DNA from: Actinomycetota bacterium
GTDB taxonomy: Bacteria > Actinomycetota > Actinomycetes > Nanopelagicales > Nanopelagicaceae
Assembly: GCA_947487595.1 (NCBI GenBank)
Contig: CANKXJ010000006.1
Location: 1-22,709, forward strand
Length of the DNA stretch: 22,709 nt
Reading direction: 5' to 3'
The position numbers and the translations under genes are program-made. A model generated the notes under the pieces. That model was not told the origin of the DNA. It was given only the letters and a program-made list of their open reading frames with translations, and ran no database searches. Positions 7,067 through 14,552 of this stretch are shown here, piece after piece. Position 1 is the first letter of the stretch. Every line of letters begins with the position of its first letter.

Positions 7067-9556
7067 TTATTCAGCAATATTGGTGGGAGCCAAGCTGGAC
7101 TTTCGCGCACTCTCCGGCATTGGACCGATACGTTTGATATCCGCCCAAACGCCCTTGTAGTAGGGTATGGTTGTACTGGGGTCAACGTGTTCTGAAATCA
7201 GATCACCAGCAGCGCCTCTGGGTTGGCCAAACAACATGAAAGTGTGGCCCTTTTTGACAGCATCCGTGACAAAAGCCATTGCTTGTACAGTACCCACATC
7301 ATTGTGCAACTCAACCATGTCACCCGATTGGATGCCCAAACTTTTGGCGTCGTGAGCATTCATTTCTAAATAGGGGGCAGGGAAGCGATCGTTGTAAAAC
7401 GGAATGTGCCTGTGGTGGTAGGAGGTTTGCCAAATGTGGTTGGATCGCCCATTGTTGATCCAAAAGCGATATTTTTTTCGCTGCGCTGTAACGGCAGCGG
7501 CATAGCCTGGCCACGGTTGTGGCGAAGGTATAAATCGTGCTTTTCCAGAGGGGGTTGAAAATCGACCATCTTCGTGCATTCGCACAGTCCCCACGGGTGT
7601 TCCGGCGACCAGTCTGACTGGCGTTTGAATGCCGTTGTTGCCCAGTTTTCGAAGCAGATCATAGGTCACACCCGCATAGCCTTCGATGCCATCATTGCCA
7701 TCCCCTTTGAAGGTGTAGCGGGCATGAATAAAAACATCTTCAGCTGTTCGCCAGTCAAAATCCATGAATCGATTGGCCATCAAAGGATTTTTGTCTGCCA
7801 AATAAAGCGTGCGGAGTTTTTTGGCAAAGCGGGCCAAGATGGCCCAGTCGGCAATTGCATCGCCTGGTGCGTCCATGAATTTGGGATACAAGCGCAAGCG
7901 GCGTTCGCCATTGATAGATGTCAGGTTGGTTTCGCCCCATTGCGCAGCCGGTAAGACCAGATGCGCATGTTTCATACTCTCGGTCAAGTAGATGTCTTGA
8001 CCCAAGATAAACATACCACCCCGTTTCAAAGCCTCAATCACTGCAGTTACCCGTCGTTCCACGGGAGCATTGGCGGTGGCAAGCAATGCTTCATTGACGA
8101 TAGCGCCACGCTCTTTCAGGTTTTGTTCAAAGGCTGCGGCTCTGGAGGTTGTCAGAACGGGGTTGCAACCTCCGATCCAGAAGCATTTGACTTCGCCGCG
8201 GCGCAATGCTTCGTCAACGTTCAGTGCTGGTCGACCTCCGGGATATGGAGGGCGCACATATCCCTCTTGATGTCCGCCTAGCCGACTGATGCCTGTACCA
8301 GGTTTGCCTACGTTGCCTGTAAGCAGTCCAAGGTCAACTATGGCTGCAATGTTTTCGTAATTTTTCAAACCCCAAATCAAGCCTTTTTCATAGTGCAGCA
8401 AAGTGCGTCGGCGAGCACCTCCTGCTTTGGGTGATGCGATCCAGGAGGCAGCTTTTTCAATTTGCGCCACCGTTAAACCTGTGGTGCGTGCTGCCTCTTT
8501 CAAAAATTCATCAATTGGCCGGTCAACGCCTAAAGATGACCGAAGGTAGGCTTCATAAGTTTGTGTCTCAGTGCGTTCTCGAATAAAACCCACATCATGC
8601 CAACGTTTGTGTACGGCAACTCGCGCAATTGCATTGAGCAATGCGATGTCGCTGCCCGGTTCAATTTGCAAATGCAACACACGGTCAGTACCCGCAGCAG
8701 CTATTGAAGTTGAAACCGTCATTGTTTTGCGTGGATCGACGATGATGATTCTTGCGGCCTCAACGGGTTCTCCAGGGAAACTGGCTCGCTTCGTTTCCAG
8801 AGTGGCTCCTTGAAGGTTGGGAACCATGTGCGCAAGAAAATAGTTGGACTGCGTTTCATATGGGTTGGCACCCACAATGAAAAGCGTGTCTGCCAACTGA
8901 GCATCAAGGTAAGAGTTGGTCAAGGCAGCTACGCCCGCATCACCAGCGGCATGGACCTCGCTGTTATAGGCGGGTCTGTTGTGAATTGAAGCGGTGCGTG
9001 TGCCAATGCCAGTGAAGAAAAAGCGACCGACAGCCCAGTTGTTTTCAAAACCACCGCCACCGCCACCATGGTCAAAAAATTTCATGCCCACAGCATCTGC
9101 ACCCCAACGGTCTAAAACCGCCTTGATGACACGCGCACCTAATTCAACGGCATCATCCCATTTTGCAGGTGCAAGGGCTTGCCCCTGATTAAGCAGTGGG
9201 GTTGAGAGGCGAACGCGTGTTGACTGATCAGGCGCATACAACGTGCTGGCAAGCCCAGCACCCCTGACAGATGCCATGCCATCGTTGACGCGGCAAGCCT
9301 GATCAGGCAGGATCACGACATGGTGCCGGCTCCCATCTTTGTCTGTGACGACTCTGTGATTGATCGGCGCAACCCAGGTTCCAAAGGCGGGTTGGGCCTT
9401 GCGGAAATCTAAGCCAAATGCATTGTCGCTGGGATGCGGTCCGCCGCTTCTTGCCAAAGGCCATTTGTAGACTTGGTAGCCGCAACCAACGATGCAAAAC
9501 TGACAGACAGTATTGAACCGCTGGGCGTCATTGGGCGGGAGAGGTGCGCGTTCCAC
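7067..9556 (-). CDS. aioA: Arsenite oxidase large subunit (molybdopterin, [3Fe-4S])
   Basis: This is the periplasmic Mo-bisMGD subunit that oxidises arsenite to arsenate. About 829 residues from this start, against about 826 in Alcaligenes faecalis AioA. The [3Fe-4S] motif C-x2-C-x3-C (CQFCIVGC, residues 18-25) is followed by a serine (SVRG, about 96) where other family members use a fourth cysteine. All four residues of the known arsenite pocket are present: His192 and Glu200 in IHNRPAYNSE, Arg425 and His429 in RLGGHQEGY. The start is uncertain: GTG 9556 matches the N-terminus of known AioA, while a TTG at 9586 would overlap aioB; neither has a strong ribosome-binding site. It carries no signal, as expected for co-export with AioB. 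No aioXSR or cytochrome c gene is nearby. Confidence 0.92.
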   Translation of the reverse strand: MERAPLPPNDAQRFNTVCQFCIVGCGYQVYKWPLARSGGPHPSDNAFGLDFRKAQPAFGTWVAPINHRVVTDKDGSRHHVVILPDQACRVNDGMASVRGAGLASTLYAPDQSTRVRLSTPLLNQGQALAPAKWDDAVELGARVIKAVLDRWGADAVGMKFFDHGGGGGGFENNWAVGRFFFTGIGTRTASIHNRPAYNSEVHAAGDAGVAALTNSYLDAQLADTLFIVGANPYETQSNYFLAHMVPNLQGATLETKRASFPGEPVEAARIIIVDPRKTMTVSTSIAAAGTDRVLHLQIEPGSDIALLNAIARVAVHKRWHDVGFIRERTETQTYEAYLRSSLGVDRPIDEFLKEAARTTGLTVAQIEKAASWIASPKAGGARRRTLLHYEKGLIWGLKNYENIAAIVDLGLLTGNVGKPGTGISRLGGHQEGYVRPPYPGGRPALNVDEALRRGEVKCFWIGGCNPVLTTSRAAAFEQNLKERGAIVNEALLATANAPVERRVTAVIEALKRGGMFILGQDIYLTESMKHAHLVLPAAQWGETNLTSINGERRLRLYPKFMDAPGDAIADWAILARFAKKLRTLYLADKNPLMANRFMDFDWRTAEDVFIHARYTFKGDGNDGIEGYAGVTYDLLRKLGNNGIQTPVRLVAGTPVGTVRMHEDGRFSTPSGKARFIPSPQPWPGYAAAVTAQRKKYRFWINNGRSNHIWQTSYHHRHIPFYNDRFPAPYLEMNAHDAKSLGIQSGDMVELHNDVGTVQAMAFVTDAVKKGHTFMLFGQPRGAAGDLISEHVDPSTTIPYYKGVWADIKRIGPMPESARKSSLAPTNIAE

Positions 9557-9560
9557 GAGC

Positions 9561-10115
9561 TCAGAGCATGTTGGTATGACGGCCAAAAATCAGGCCATCG
9601 ACGCCGATTGCAAAAATAGAATTGCCAGTGACTCGCAAGCGAATTTGCGGCAATGCTTGGCTAGCTTGACCAATTACCATTTGTCCTGATTTTGTCGGAT
9701 CAAAACTGCTCCAATGGCAAGGGCAAATTAAAAGTTTTCGCTCCGCCTTGTATTGAACTGGGCAACCTTTATGGGTGCACAACTGCGAGAAACCAACAAT
9801 TGAATTGTTGGGCCCAACGCCGCCTGGAGCACCGCCTTGGCTAAGGCGGATCAAAATTGCTGGAGATGAGTCGTCGGGGTAATTGAATTGCACGGGGGCA
9901 TCAACCTTCAGCTCATTGACTTGCGCAATTCGCAGTTCGGGATAAGGTGGGCTGGAAGAGGGTGTGGCTTGTGAAGCGGCAGCACCCGCAACGCTTGCCA
10001 GCATGCAACCTGAAACCCCCACGCCTGTTGCTTTGACCAGATCTCGCCGAGTTAAGCGGAAAGTGCCTGGCGCAAGCTGTGTTTCAGGCGATTTTGCAAC
10101 TTTCAGATTTGACAT
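9561..10115 (-). CDS. aioB: Arsenite oxidase small subunit (Rieske [2Fe-2S], Tat-exported)
   Basis: This is the electron-transfer subunit of arsenite oxidase, 184 residues. The N-terminus carries a twin-arginine signal (LTRRDLVKATG, Arg23-Arg24), then a hydrophobic segment and A-x-A-type residues; this exports the folded AioAB heterodimer. Rieske ligands are Cys113, His115, Cys131 and His134 (CTHKGC ... CPCH). Cys118 and Cys133 are placed to form the disulfide found in high-potential Rieske proteins. The C-terminus GVDGLIFGRHTNML closely resembles known AioB. It is the first gene of the aioBA run. The 140-base gap upstream contains TTGACA on the minus strand (10158-10163) as a possible -35, but no good -10. 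Confidence 0.92.
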   Translation of the reverse strand: MSNLKVAKSPETQLAPGTFRLTRRDLVKATGVGVSGCMLASVAGAAASQATPSSSPPYPELRIAQVNELKVDAPVQFNYPDDSSPAILIRLSQGGAPGGVGPNNSIVGFSQLCTHKGCPVQYKAERKLLICPCHWSSFDPTKSGQMVIGQASQALPQIRLRVTGNSIFAIGVDGLIFGRHTNML

Positions 10116-10208
10116 GTAATCCGCTTTCTTGCTCTTAGGTAAAAAATTTTAGACTGCTGTCAAAAGTCTATCGAGGTGATTGCGGTGCCTAAAGAGAAGA
10201 AATGCGAT

Positions 10209-10228
10209 CCGCCGTGAATCCACGGCGG
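10209..10228 (-). terminator. GC-rich hairpin after metF, possible terminator
   Basis: CCGCCGTG (10209-10216), a 4-base loop, CACGGCGG (10221-10228): a perfect 8-bp GC-rich stem. On the minus strand it lies 27 bases after the metF stop and is followed by a pyrimidine-rich stretch with several T's, not a clean T-run. It could end the reductase-hemopexin-metF transcript before aioB, which would then need its own promoter in the remaining gap. Confidence 0.45.
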
Positions 10229-10255
10229 CAAGCAGTCCTCAATCAACACAATATA

Positions 10256-11197
10256 TTATGCGGTCAACTCGACTTCAAATCCTGTTTTATTACGATTGAG
10301 TTCGAAATTTCCATCAGCAACTGCATAGGACCATTCGGCCGTTTTCTTAAGCCCGCCCAGGGGGTACATGTGAACACCGGCAATGCCGCATTTGGCGTCG
10401 CGCGCTTTGTATGCGGCCAACTCAGTCACCAGCCGGTCTGGCGCGGACACGGTGAGCAACTTGGCAACGTTCATGGCCTGCTTGGTTAAGAAGGTCATTG
10501 ATGCGCCAATTCCGCAGGCTTTGGAGTGCGCCAACAATGTTTTGATGGTCGCCAAGCCAGGAACGCCGATGTAGATTGGCAATTTGTTGCCTTCTGACTG
10601 AAGACGTTGATCCCATTGAATGATGGGGGCGGCTTCAAAACAGAACTGGGTGACCAAATACATATGCGCATCGGTCCTGTGGGAAAATTGATTTTTCCAT
10701 TGCAAGGCTTCTCGGATGGCTTCATCTGACATGTCGGGACTTCCTTCTGGGTGTCCAGCCAGCCCAATGCTGCGAATTCCAAATTTGTCGAATAAACCCG
10801 TATCGAGCAATTGCATGGAGTCGCTGAAATCACCCACAGGCGTAGGAACGGCTCCACCGATTAACAAGACGCGAGACACATTGGCTTCGTCCCGCAGTCG
10901 TTCTAATCCGTTTTCAAGAAATGTTTTGTTCGGAATGCTGCGAGCCGCGAAGTGGGGAATTGGCACAAAGCCCTCATTGCGCAGACGCTTGGCAACAGCG
11001 ACCGTATCATCAAAGTTCGAGCCCGGCAAGAATGTGATGTAGACCGGTGTTTCAGCCCGAACATGCTCACGAAAATCTGCAATTTTGGCAGCAGAACCAG
11101 GGGTGGTCTCTAAAGTGAATCCTGACATGAAGTCACGAATTTCCTTGCACGCGTCGACTTCTACGCTGGGGCTTGCAAATGCTGAAATTACTGACAT
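10256..11197 (-). CDS. metF: Methylenetetrahydrofolate reductase, MetF family
   Basis: This FAD enzyme interconverts 5-methyl-THF and 5,10-methylene-THF. At 313 residues it has the single-domain bacterial length. Visible blocks are FTLETTP with the expected catalytic Glu30, GHPEGSP, the flavin/folate-site TQFCFEA, and HMYPLGGLKKTAEW near the end. In a methyl-transfer locus it would run in the oxidative direction, converting methyl-THF from the corrinoid methyltransferase into methylene-THF; a metF-like gene plays this part in the known chloromethane (cmu) pathway. It sits between the hemopexin-like gene and aioB, with 125 bases upstream and 140 downstream. The direction of the reaction is inference. 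Confidence 0.9.
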   Translation of the reverse strand: MSVISAFASPSVEVDACKEIRDFMSGFTLETTPGSAAKIADFREHVRAETPVYITFLPGSNFDDTVAVAKRLRNEGFVPIPHFAARSIPNKTFLENGLERLRDEANVSRVLLIGGAVPTPVGDFSDSMQLLDTGLFDKFGIRSIGLAGHPEGSPDMSDEAIREALQWKNQFSHRTDAHMYLVTQFCFEAAPIIQWDQRLQSEGNKLPIYIGVPGLATIKTLLAHSKACGIGASMTFLTKQAMNVAKLLTVSAPDRLVTELAAYKARDAKCGIAGVHMYPLGGLKKTAEWSYAVADGNFELNRNKTGFEVELTA

Positions 11198-11221
11198 AGG
11201 CTTCTTACTTTCTTTGCGACT

Positions 11222-11237
11222 GCATGAAAAATCATGC
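11222..11237. repeat. Short perfect inverted repeat upstream of metF
   Basis: GCATGA, AAAA, TCATGC: a 6-bp stem with a 4-base loop, 25 bases upstream of the metF ATG on the minus strand and about 85 bases past the hemopexin-like stop. It could be a weak operator or leader hairpin near the metF ribosome-binding site. No T-run follows, so a terminator is unlikely. Confidence 0.3.
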
Positions 11238-11322
11238 GTTATTCAGTAGCGCAATAGTAGGTAATTTAGACTTGACTCACGCATGTGATTTGGGAATAGC
11301 ACCTCGGCGTTTTGCGTATGGC

Positions 11323-12033
11323 TCAGTCAAATTGAGGCCATCCTTTCCAGCCAGCAACGATGTCCAAACGGTAATTTCGGGTGTTGGAGGGCACATCCCA
11401 GCGCAGATAAAGATCTCCCATGAAGTAATAAATTTTTCGATTGGAATGCGCGTTGCTGCGGGTGGTCCATTCAAGGTAAACCGCGGTTCGAGGTGCAAGG
11501 ACCAGCCCATCTTTCCAATCGGCTGCTGTTTTATGGGGGTAGCCAGCTTCCAACTGGGCGGGCCATTGAGAGCCTACGCTCCACTTCAAGTAGTCATGGC
11601 CTTTGAATGCGTAAATCACAGGGGTGCGGTCAGACAGTTCGCAGTAGACGGGGGTGAAATCACCATCGGTAAAACCACCAGGCAAGACCATGTCAATGTT
11701 CAGGCGATCGTCCAAGAGGCGGTGTTGCTGGAGGTCCCAAACTGCCAATTCCTTTTGATTTTCAAAAAGAAAAAATACAAATGAGCCCCACGCTGGCACA
11801 TGAAGGGCTGCTCGCAGCTTGGTATCTGGAGACGCCTCTTGCAGACCAGGCCATGAAGCACGGACGCTCTTTGGGTAGCCTTCGCATAGTTTCTCTTCAT
11901 TGACATCCCAACAGGCAAAGCTGTTATTTTTGAAAAAATATATTTTGGGGCCAATCGGATCATTGTCGAAATAGGGGCTGGGCAGAAATAAAGCTGCATC
12001 GGGGGACATGATGGGGCGAGATTGAGGGTTCAT
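11323..12033 (-). CDS. Hemopexin-repeat protein (four-bladed propeller), cytoplasmic
   Basis: 236 residues contain four hemopexin-type repeats, each with an aromatic beta-strand followed by a W-(D/S) or similar: KIYFFKNNSFACWD (blade 1), FVFFLFENQKELAVWD (2), PVIYAFKGHDYLKW (3), KIYYFMGDLYLRWD (4). This predicts a single four-bladed propeller. No signal peptide or membrane segment is visible, so it is probably cytoplasmic, unlike animal hemopexins. Its ATG overlaps the stop of the FAD reductase gene (ATGA), which implies coupled translation. Hemopexin folds bind heme, metals or proteins; which applies here is unknown. Involvement in corrinoid or flavin handling is speculative. Confidence 0.8.
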   Translation of the reverse strand: MNPQSRPIMSPDAALFLPSPYFDNDPIGPKIYFFKNNSFACWDVNEEKLCEGYPKSVRASWPGLQEASPDTKLRAALHVPAWGSFVFFLFENQKELAVWDLQQHRLLDDRLNIDMVLPGGFTDGDFTPVYCELSDRTPVIYAFKGHDYLKWSVGSQWPAQLEAGYPHKTAADWKDGLVLAPRTAVYLEWTTRSNAHSNRKIYYFMGDLYLRWDVPSNTRNYRLDIVAGWKGWPQFD

Positions 12034-13301
12034 GAGTTGGTTATTTGAGTTGAAATTTGGGAGGGCGATAAACTCGCGTTGCGTGAGAGAGTGGCTAGCT
12101 CACCTCTGGCACCGATCGATTTTCGGGCTGACAGATAGTGGGCTGGAGAGTTGATGGCATCTACGCCAATCAAAGTTCCTTGTCGGTAATATAAAAGGGC
12201 AAAGTTGTCTTTGCTTTTATCGCCGTGCTCTTGAATTTCATCATGGCCTGCAAAAAAACCTGCTGATTGCAACTTGAGGTCATACTGCTGGGACCAAAAC
12301 CAAGGAACGCGCCTGTAGATTGCGTTGTGCCCCATCATGTTCATCGCGGCCACAGTTGCTTGGTCCACTGCGTTTTGGACTGATTCAAGCCTGACTTGAC
12401 GGGAAAACAACGCATTGGGGTGACGAGCACAATCACCTGCAGCAAAAATGAGGGGGTCTGATGTGCGCGCACCTTCATCGACCAAAATGCCATCGTCACA
12501 AGCTAGGCCAGCCTGCCGGGCAATTTCATCATTGGGTACCGCGCCTACGGCGACTATGGCAATGTCTGCGGGATAACTCTGACCACTGCACTCGACAGAT
12601 TGCAGTCGGTGATGGTCAAAGGTCAGCCCTGTGACTGTCATTTCGCATTGCACCTTGACCCCCTGCTTTGTGTGGACGCCATGCATATGCTGAGAAATGA
12701 TGGGGGTCGTTACGCGCTCTAAGAGTCGTTTCCCGCGCTCGAGCACGGTGACCTCAATGCCAGCCAAGGCTGAAGTTGCGGCGATCTCTAAACCCAAATA
12801 GCCCCCGCCGATCACTACCAAGCGCTTTGAAGTGGTCAGGCGAGATTGCAGGGTCTTGGATTCATCCAGTGTGCGAAGGTACAAAACATCTGGGTGCGCC
12901 TGACCCGGTAGTCCCAATGTGCGAGGCCTCGAGCCCGTAGCAATCAGCAGTTTGTCGTAGGGCAGGGTTTGACCATCTTGAAGCAGCAATGTTTGGTGCC
13001 CGCGCTCGATGCGGGTGACTTGAGCGCGAGTGCGTAAATCGATCTGATTTTGTGCATAGAAAGACAAAGGCCGAAAGAAAAGACGATCTTCGTCTAGCTC
13101 TTTTGACAGGAATTTTTTACTCAAAGGGGGGCGCATGTAGGGGGCTTGCGGCTCTTCACCAAGGACCACAAGCTGACCTGAAAACCCTTGTTCTCGCAGT
13201 GTGATTGCCGCCTGCACACCCGCTTGTCCCGCGCCAACGATGGCGTAGCAAAGCGCTGCACCTTCTTGCTCATGGGGGGAGGAATTGACCGGTCTGTTCA
13301 T
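12030..13301 (-). CDS. NAD(P)H:ferredoxin-type FAD oxidoreductase
   Basis: This 423-residue flavoprotein belongs to the rhodocoxin/putidaredoxin reductase group. FAD-binding GAGQAG is at about 23-28, followed by a signature YMRPPLSKKFL; NAD(P)-binding GGGYLG is at about 165-170; and the second FAD motif (FAAGDCARHP) is at about 289-290. The reductase-type C-terminal domain follows. Enzymes of this kind reduce [2Fe-2S] ferredoxins. The only matching partner in the window is the ferredoxin domain of the corrinoid activase encoded on the other strand, so it may feed electrons for corrinoid reduction (inference). ATG 13301 is preferred over a TTG at 13337. It is divergent from the methyl-transfer operon and overlaps the hemopexin-like gene. 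Confidence 0.88.
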   Translation of the reverse strand: MNRPVNSSPHEQEGAALCYAIVGAGQAGVQAAITLREQGFSGQLVVLGEEPQAPYMRPPLSKKFLSKELDEDRLFFRPLSFYAQNQIDLRTRAQVTRIERGHQTLLLQDGQTLPYDKLLIATGSRPRTLGLPGQAHPDVLYLRTLDESKTLQSRLTTSKRLVVIGGGYLGLEIAATSALAGIEVTVLERGKRLLERVTTPIISQHMHGVHTKQGVKVQCEMTVTGLTFDHHRLQSVECSGQSYPADIAIVAVGAVPNDEIARQAGLACDDGILVDEGARTSDPLIFAAGDCARHPNALFSRQVRLESVQNAVDQATVAAMNMMGHNAIYRRVPWFWSQQYDLKLQSAGFFAGHDEIQEHGDKSKDNFALLYYRQGTLIGVDAINSPAHYLSARKSIGARGELATLSRNASLSPSQISTQITNS

Positions 13302-13427
13302 GCAGTGTTCAAGCTCGATGGAATTGCGGGGTGGCAAATTTCTTGGATAAAGTTTGGTTTTTGGGATATTATCAGTATATTCTTGTATTGAAGTCGAAAA
13401 CTTTTAAACCTTAAGGAGATTGAAACC
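13302..13427. promoter_or_regulatory. Divergent promoter region between reductase and methyl-transfer operons
   Basis: This 126-base gap separates two divergent operons. For the plus strand, TTGGTT (13354-13359), 16 bases, TATATT (13376-13381) is a plausible sigma-70 promoter, followed by the strong ribosome-binding site AAGGAG (13413-13418), 9 bases before the GTG start. On the minus strand a GATAAT-like -10 overlaps the same AT-rich core (GATATTATC, 13365-13373). Overlapping promoters would allow shared control, for example by the GntR protein encoded in the operon. No experiment-grade evidence; hexamers are read by eye. Confidence 0.5.
13376..13385 (+). repeat. Decamer TATATTCTTG, copy 1
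   Basis: The sequence TATATTCTTG occurs here, 42 bases before the first gene of the plus-strand operon, and again at 13753-13762 before the second gene. This copy overlaps the proposed -10 hexamer. It could be a duplicated promoter element, a regulator half-site, or chance in AT-rich DNA. Confidence 0.35.
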
Positions 13428-13715
13428 GTGGCCACCTATCAAGTGACGTATTGGCAAGAAATTCCATCCCAAGTCGATGCCAAAGCCCCCGGGCAAAAAC
13501 CTCATCGAGAGCCGCTGAGCCAGAGGTTTCTAGAGCTCATTGACATCATCGCTAGCAAGCGGAAACAAGACTCTGCCGACGACTATCTGGCGGGTTGGAA
13601 TAAGGGATCTAAAGAAGAACGCGAAGGAAGTGCTGCGCAGGTTGCCCAAGAGGTTGCTGCGGAATTTGAGGCCCAGTATGAGGCAATTCGAGCCCATGCA
13701 ATTGCGCAGAGCTAA
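13428..13715 (+). CDS. Small 'virulence factor' family protein (PF13769-like)
   Basis: This is a soluble 95-residue protein beginning (M)ATYQVTYWQEIPSQV and continuing with LSQRFLELIDIIA, DDYLAGWNKG and an acidic C-terminal helix (VAAEFEAQYEAIRAHA). The pattern matches, from memory, the small family labelled 'virulence factor' in Pfam, a name that says little about function. It starts at GTG 13428, with AAGGAG 9 bases upstream. It is the first gene of the corrinoid methyl-transfer operon, 74 bases before the next gene. I recall relatives lying next to corrinoid methyltransferase genes in other proteobacteria. An accessory role in that pathway is the best guess. Confidence 0.7.
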   Translation: MATYQVTYWQEIPSQVDAKAPGQKPHREPLSQRFLELIDIIASKRKQDSADDYLAGWNKGSKEEREGSAAQVAQEVAAEFEAQYEAIRAHAIAQS

Positions 13716-13752
13716 CCTGCGCCGAGCGCATAACCAGAGCCCGGATTAATAA

Positions 13753-13762
13753 TATATTCTTG
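13753..13762 (+). repeat. Decamer TATATTCTTG, copy 2
   Basis: Second copy of the decamer at 13376-13385, lying 27 bases before the ATG at 13790. It suggests an internal promoter or second regulator site within the operon, but one decamer match in AT-rich DNA is weak evidence. Confidence 0.35.
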
Positions 13763-13789
13763 GGTTATGAATTGGAGCCTAATCCCACC

Positions 13790-14542
13790 ATGCAAATGAA
13801 CATGATTCCGGCAACTGCCCTTCATGAGCCATTCTTCGAAGTGAAGAATGGATTGCGGGAGACGGCTGTGCATTTCTTTGAGCCCAATGCGCCCGTTTTG
13901 AACCATGAAAAAATCTTGCGCATGCAGGGGTACTCCAGCATGTCGCGAGTACGCCCAGCGATCGTTGGTGCAGCTCAAGAGATGGCTCGACGTGCAGAAA
14001 AATTGACCCAGCCTCGAATCGCTTATAAATTTTTGCGTGTTCAGTTACTCGATGCTCAAGGCATACAACTAGAGTCCGGGGCGCGCCTGAGCAGCCCTGC
14101 GTTTCAGAGCAAATTGGCAGGATGTGTCGAATTGATGCCGTTTGTGATGTCTTGCGGTACACCTTTGAGTCAGACCATCATCGATTTGGCAGAAGGCGGT
14201 GACTTGTTAGAGGCGGTGTTGCTGGAGACTGCCGGGTGGCTGTGCATTGAAGATGCAACCCGGCAATTGAAGGAATTTGTTCGATCGCAGGCACATGTGC
14301 GTGGGTACCGAATGAGTTCGCGCATGGGGCCAGGCTACACCTATCAAATTGGCGCAGAGCAAGTGCAGTGGCCGCTAGAGGACCACCCGGCCTTTTTTCA
14401 GCTGTTTGGAGATGCTGCACTTCCAGCGACGCTTATGAGCAGTTGTGGAATGAACCCCAAACTTTCCAGGTCGGGCTTGTATGGCATTGCGCCATCCGAA
14501 TCACATTCACTTCAGGCGAGCATGTCTGAATCTTTCAACTAA
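13790..14542 (+). CDS. Stand-alone MetH activation-domain-like protein
   Basis: 250 residues resemble the C-terminal activation domain of cobalamin-dependent methionine synthase, which binds S-adenosylmethionine and helps restore inactive Co(II). Visible family features are the long helix with GGDLLEAVLLETAGWLCIEDA, the RMGPGYTYQIGAEQVQWPLEDHPAFFQL block (equivalent to the RxSPGY-WPL motif of MetH) and a C-terminal CGMNPKLSRSGLYGI. The arginine and PGY are kept. There is no methionine synthase body. I choose ATG 13790 because GGAG lies at 13774-13777; a TTG at 13760 is possible. It lies 10 bases before the methyltransferase gene. It may bind the corrinoid protein during reactivation or methyl transfer (inference). 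Confidence 0.75.
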   Translation: MQMNMIPATALHEPFFEVKNGLRETAVHFFEPNAPVLNHEKILRMQGYSSMSRVRPAIVGAAQEMARRAEKLTQPRIAYKFLRVQLLDAQGIQLESGARLSSPAFQSKLAGCVELMPFVMSCGTPLSQTIIDLAEGGDLLEAVLLETAGWLCIEDATRQLKEFVRSQAHVRGYRMSSRMGPGYTYQIGAEQVQWPLEDHPAFFQLFGDAALPATLMSSCGMNPKLSRSGLYGIAPSESHSLQASMSESFN

Positions 14543-14552
14543 AGGAGTTTGT

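Noticed and set aside
7067..9556. Formate dehydrogenase or nitrate reductase of the same molybdenum superfamily
   Set aside because: Ser instead of a fourth cluster Cys, the four arsenite-pocket residues and the partner Rieske protein point to AioA.
11224..11784. Plus-strand open frame opposite the hemopexin-like gene
   Set aside because: It is antisense to a well-supported gene, has no recognisable domain and no ribosome-binding site.
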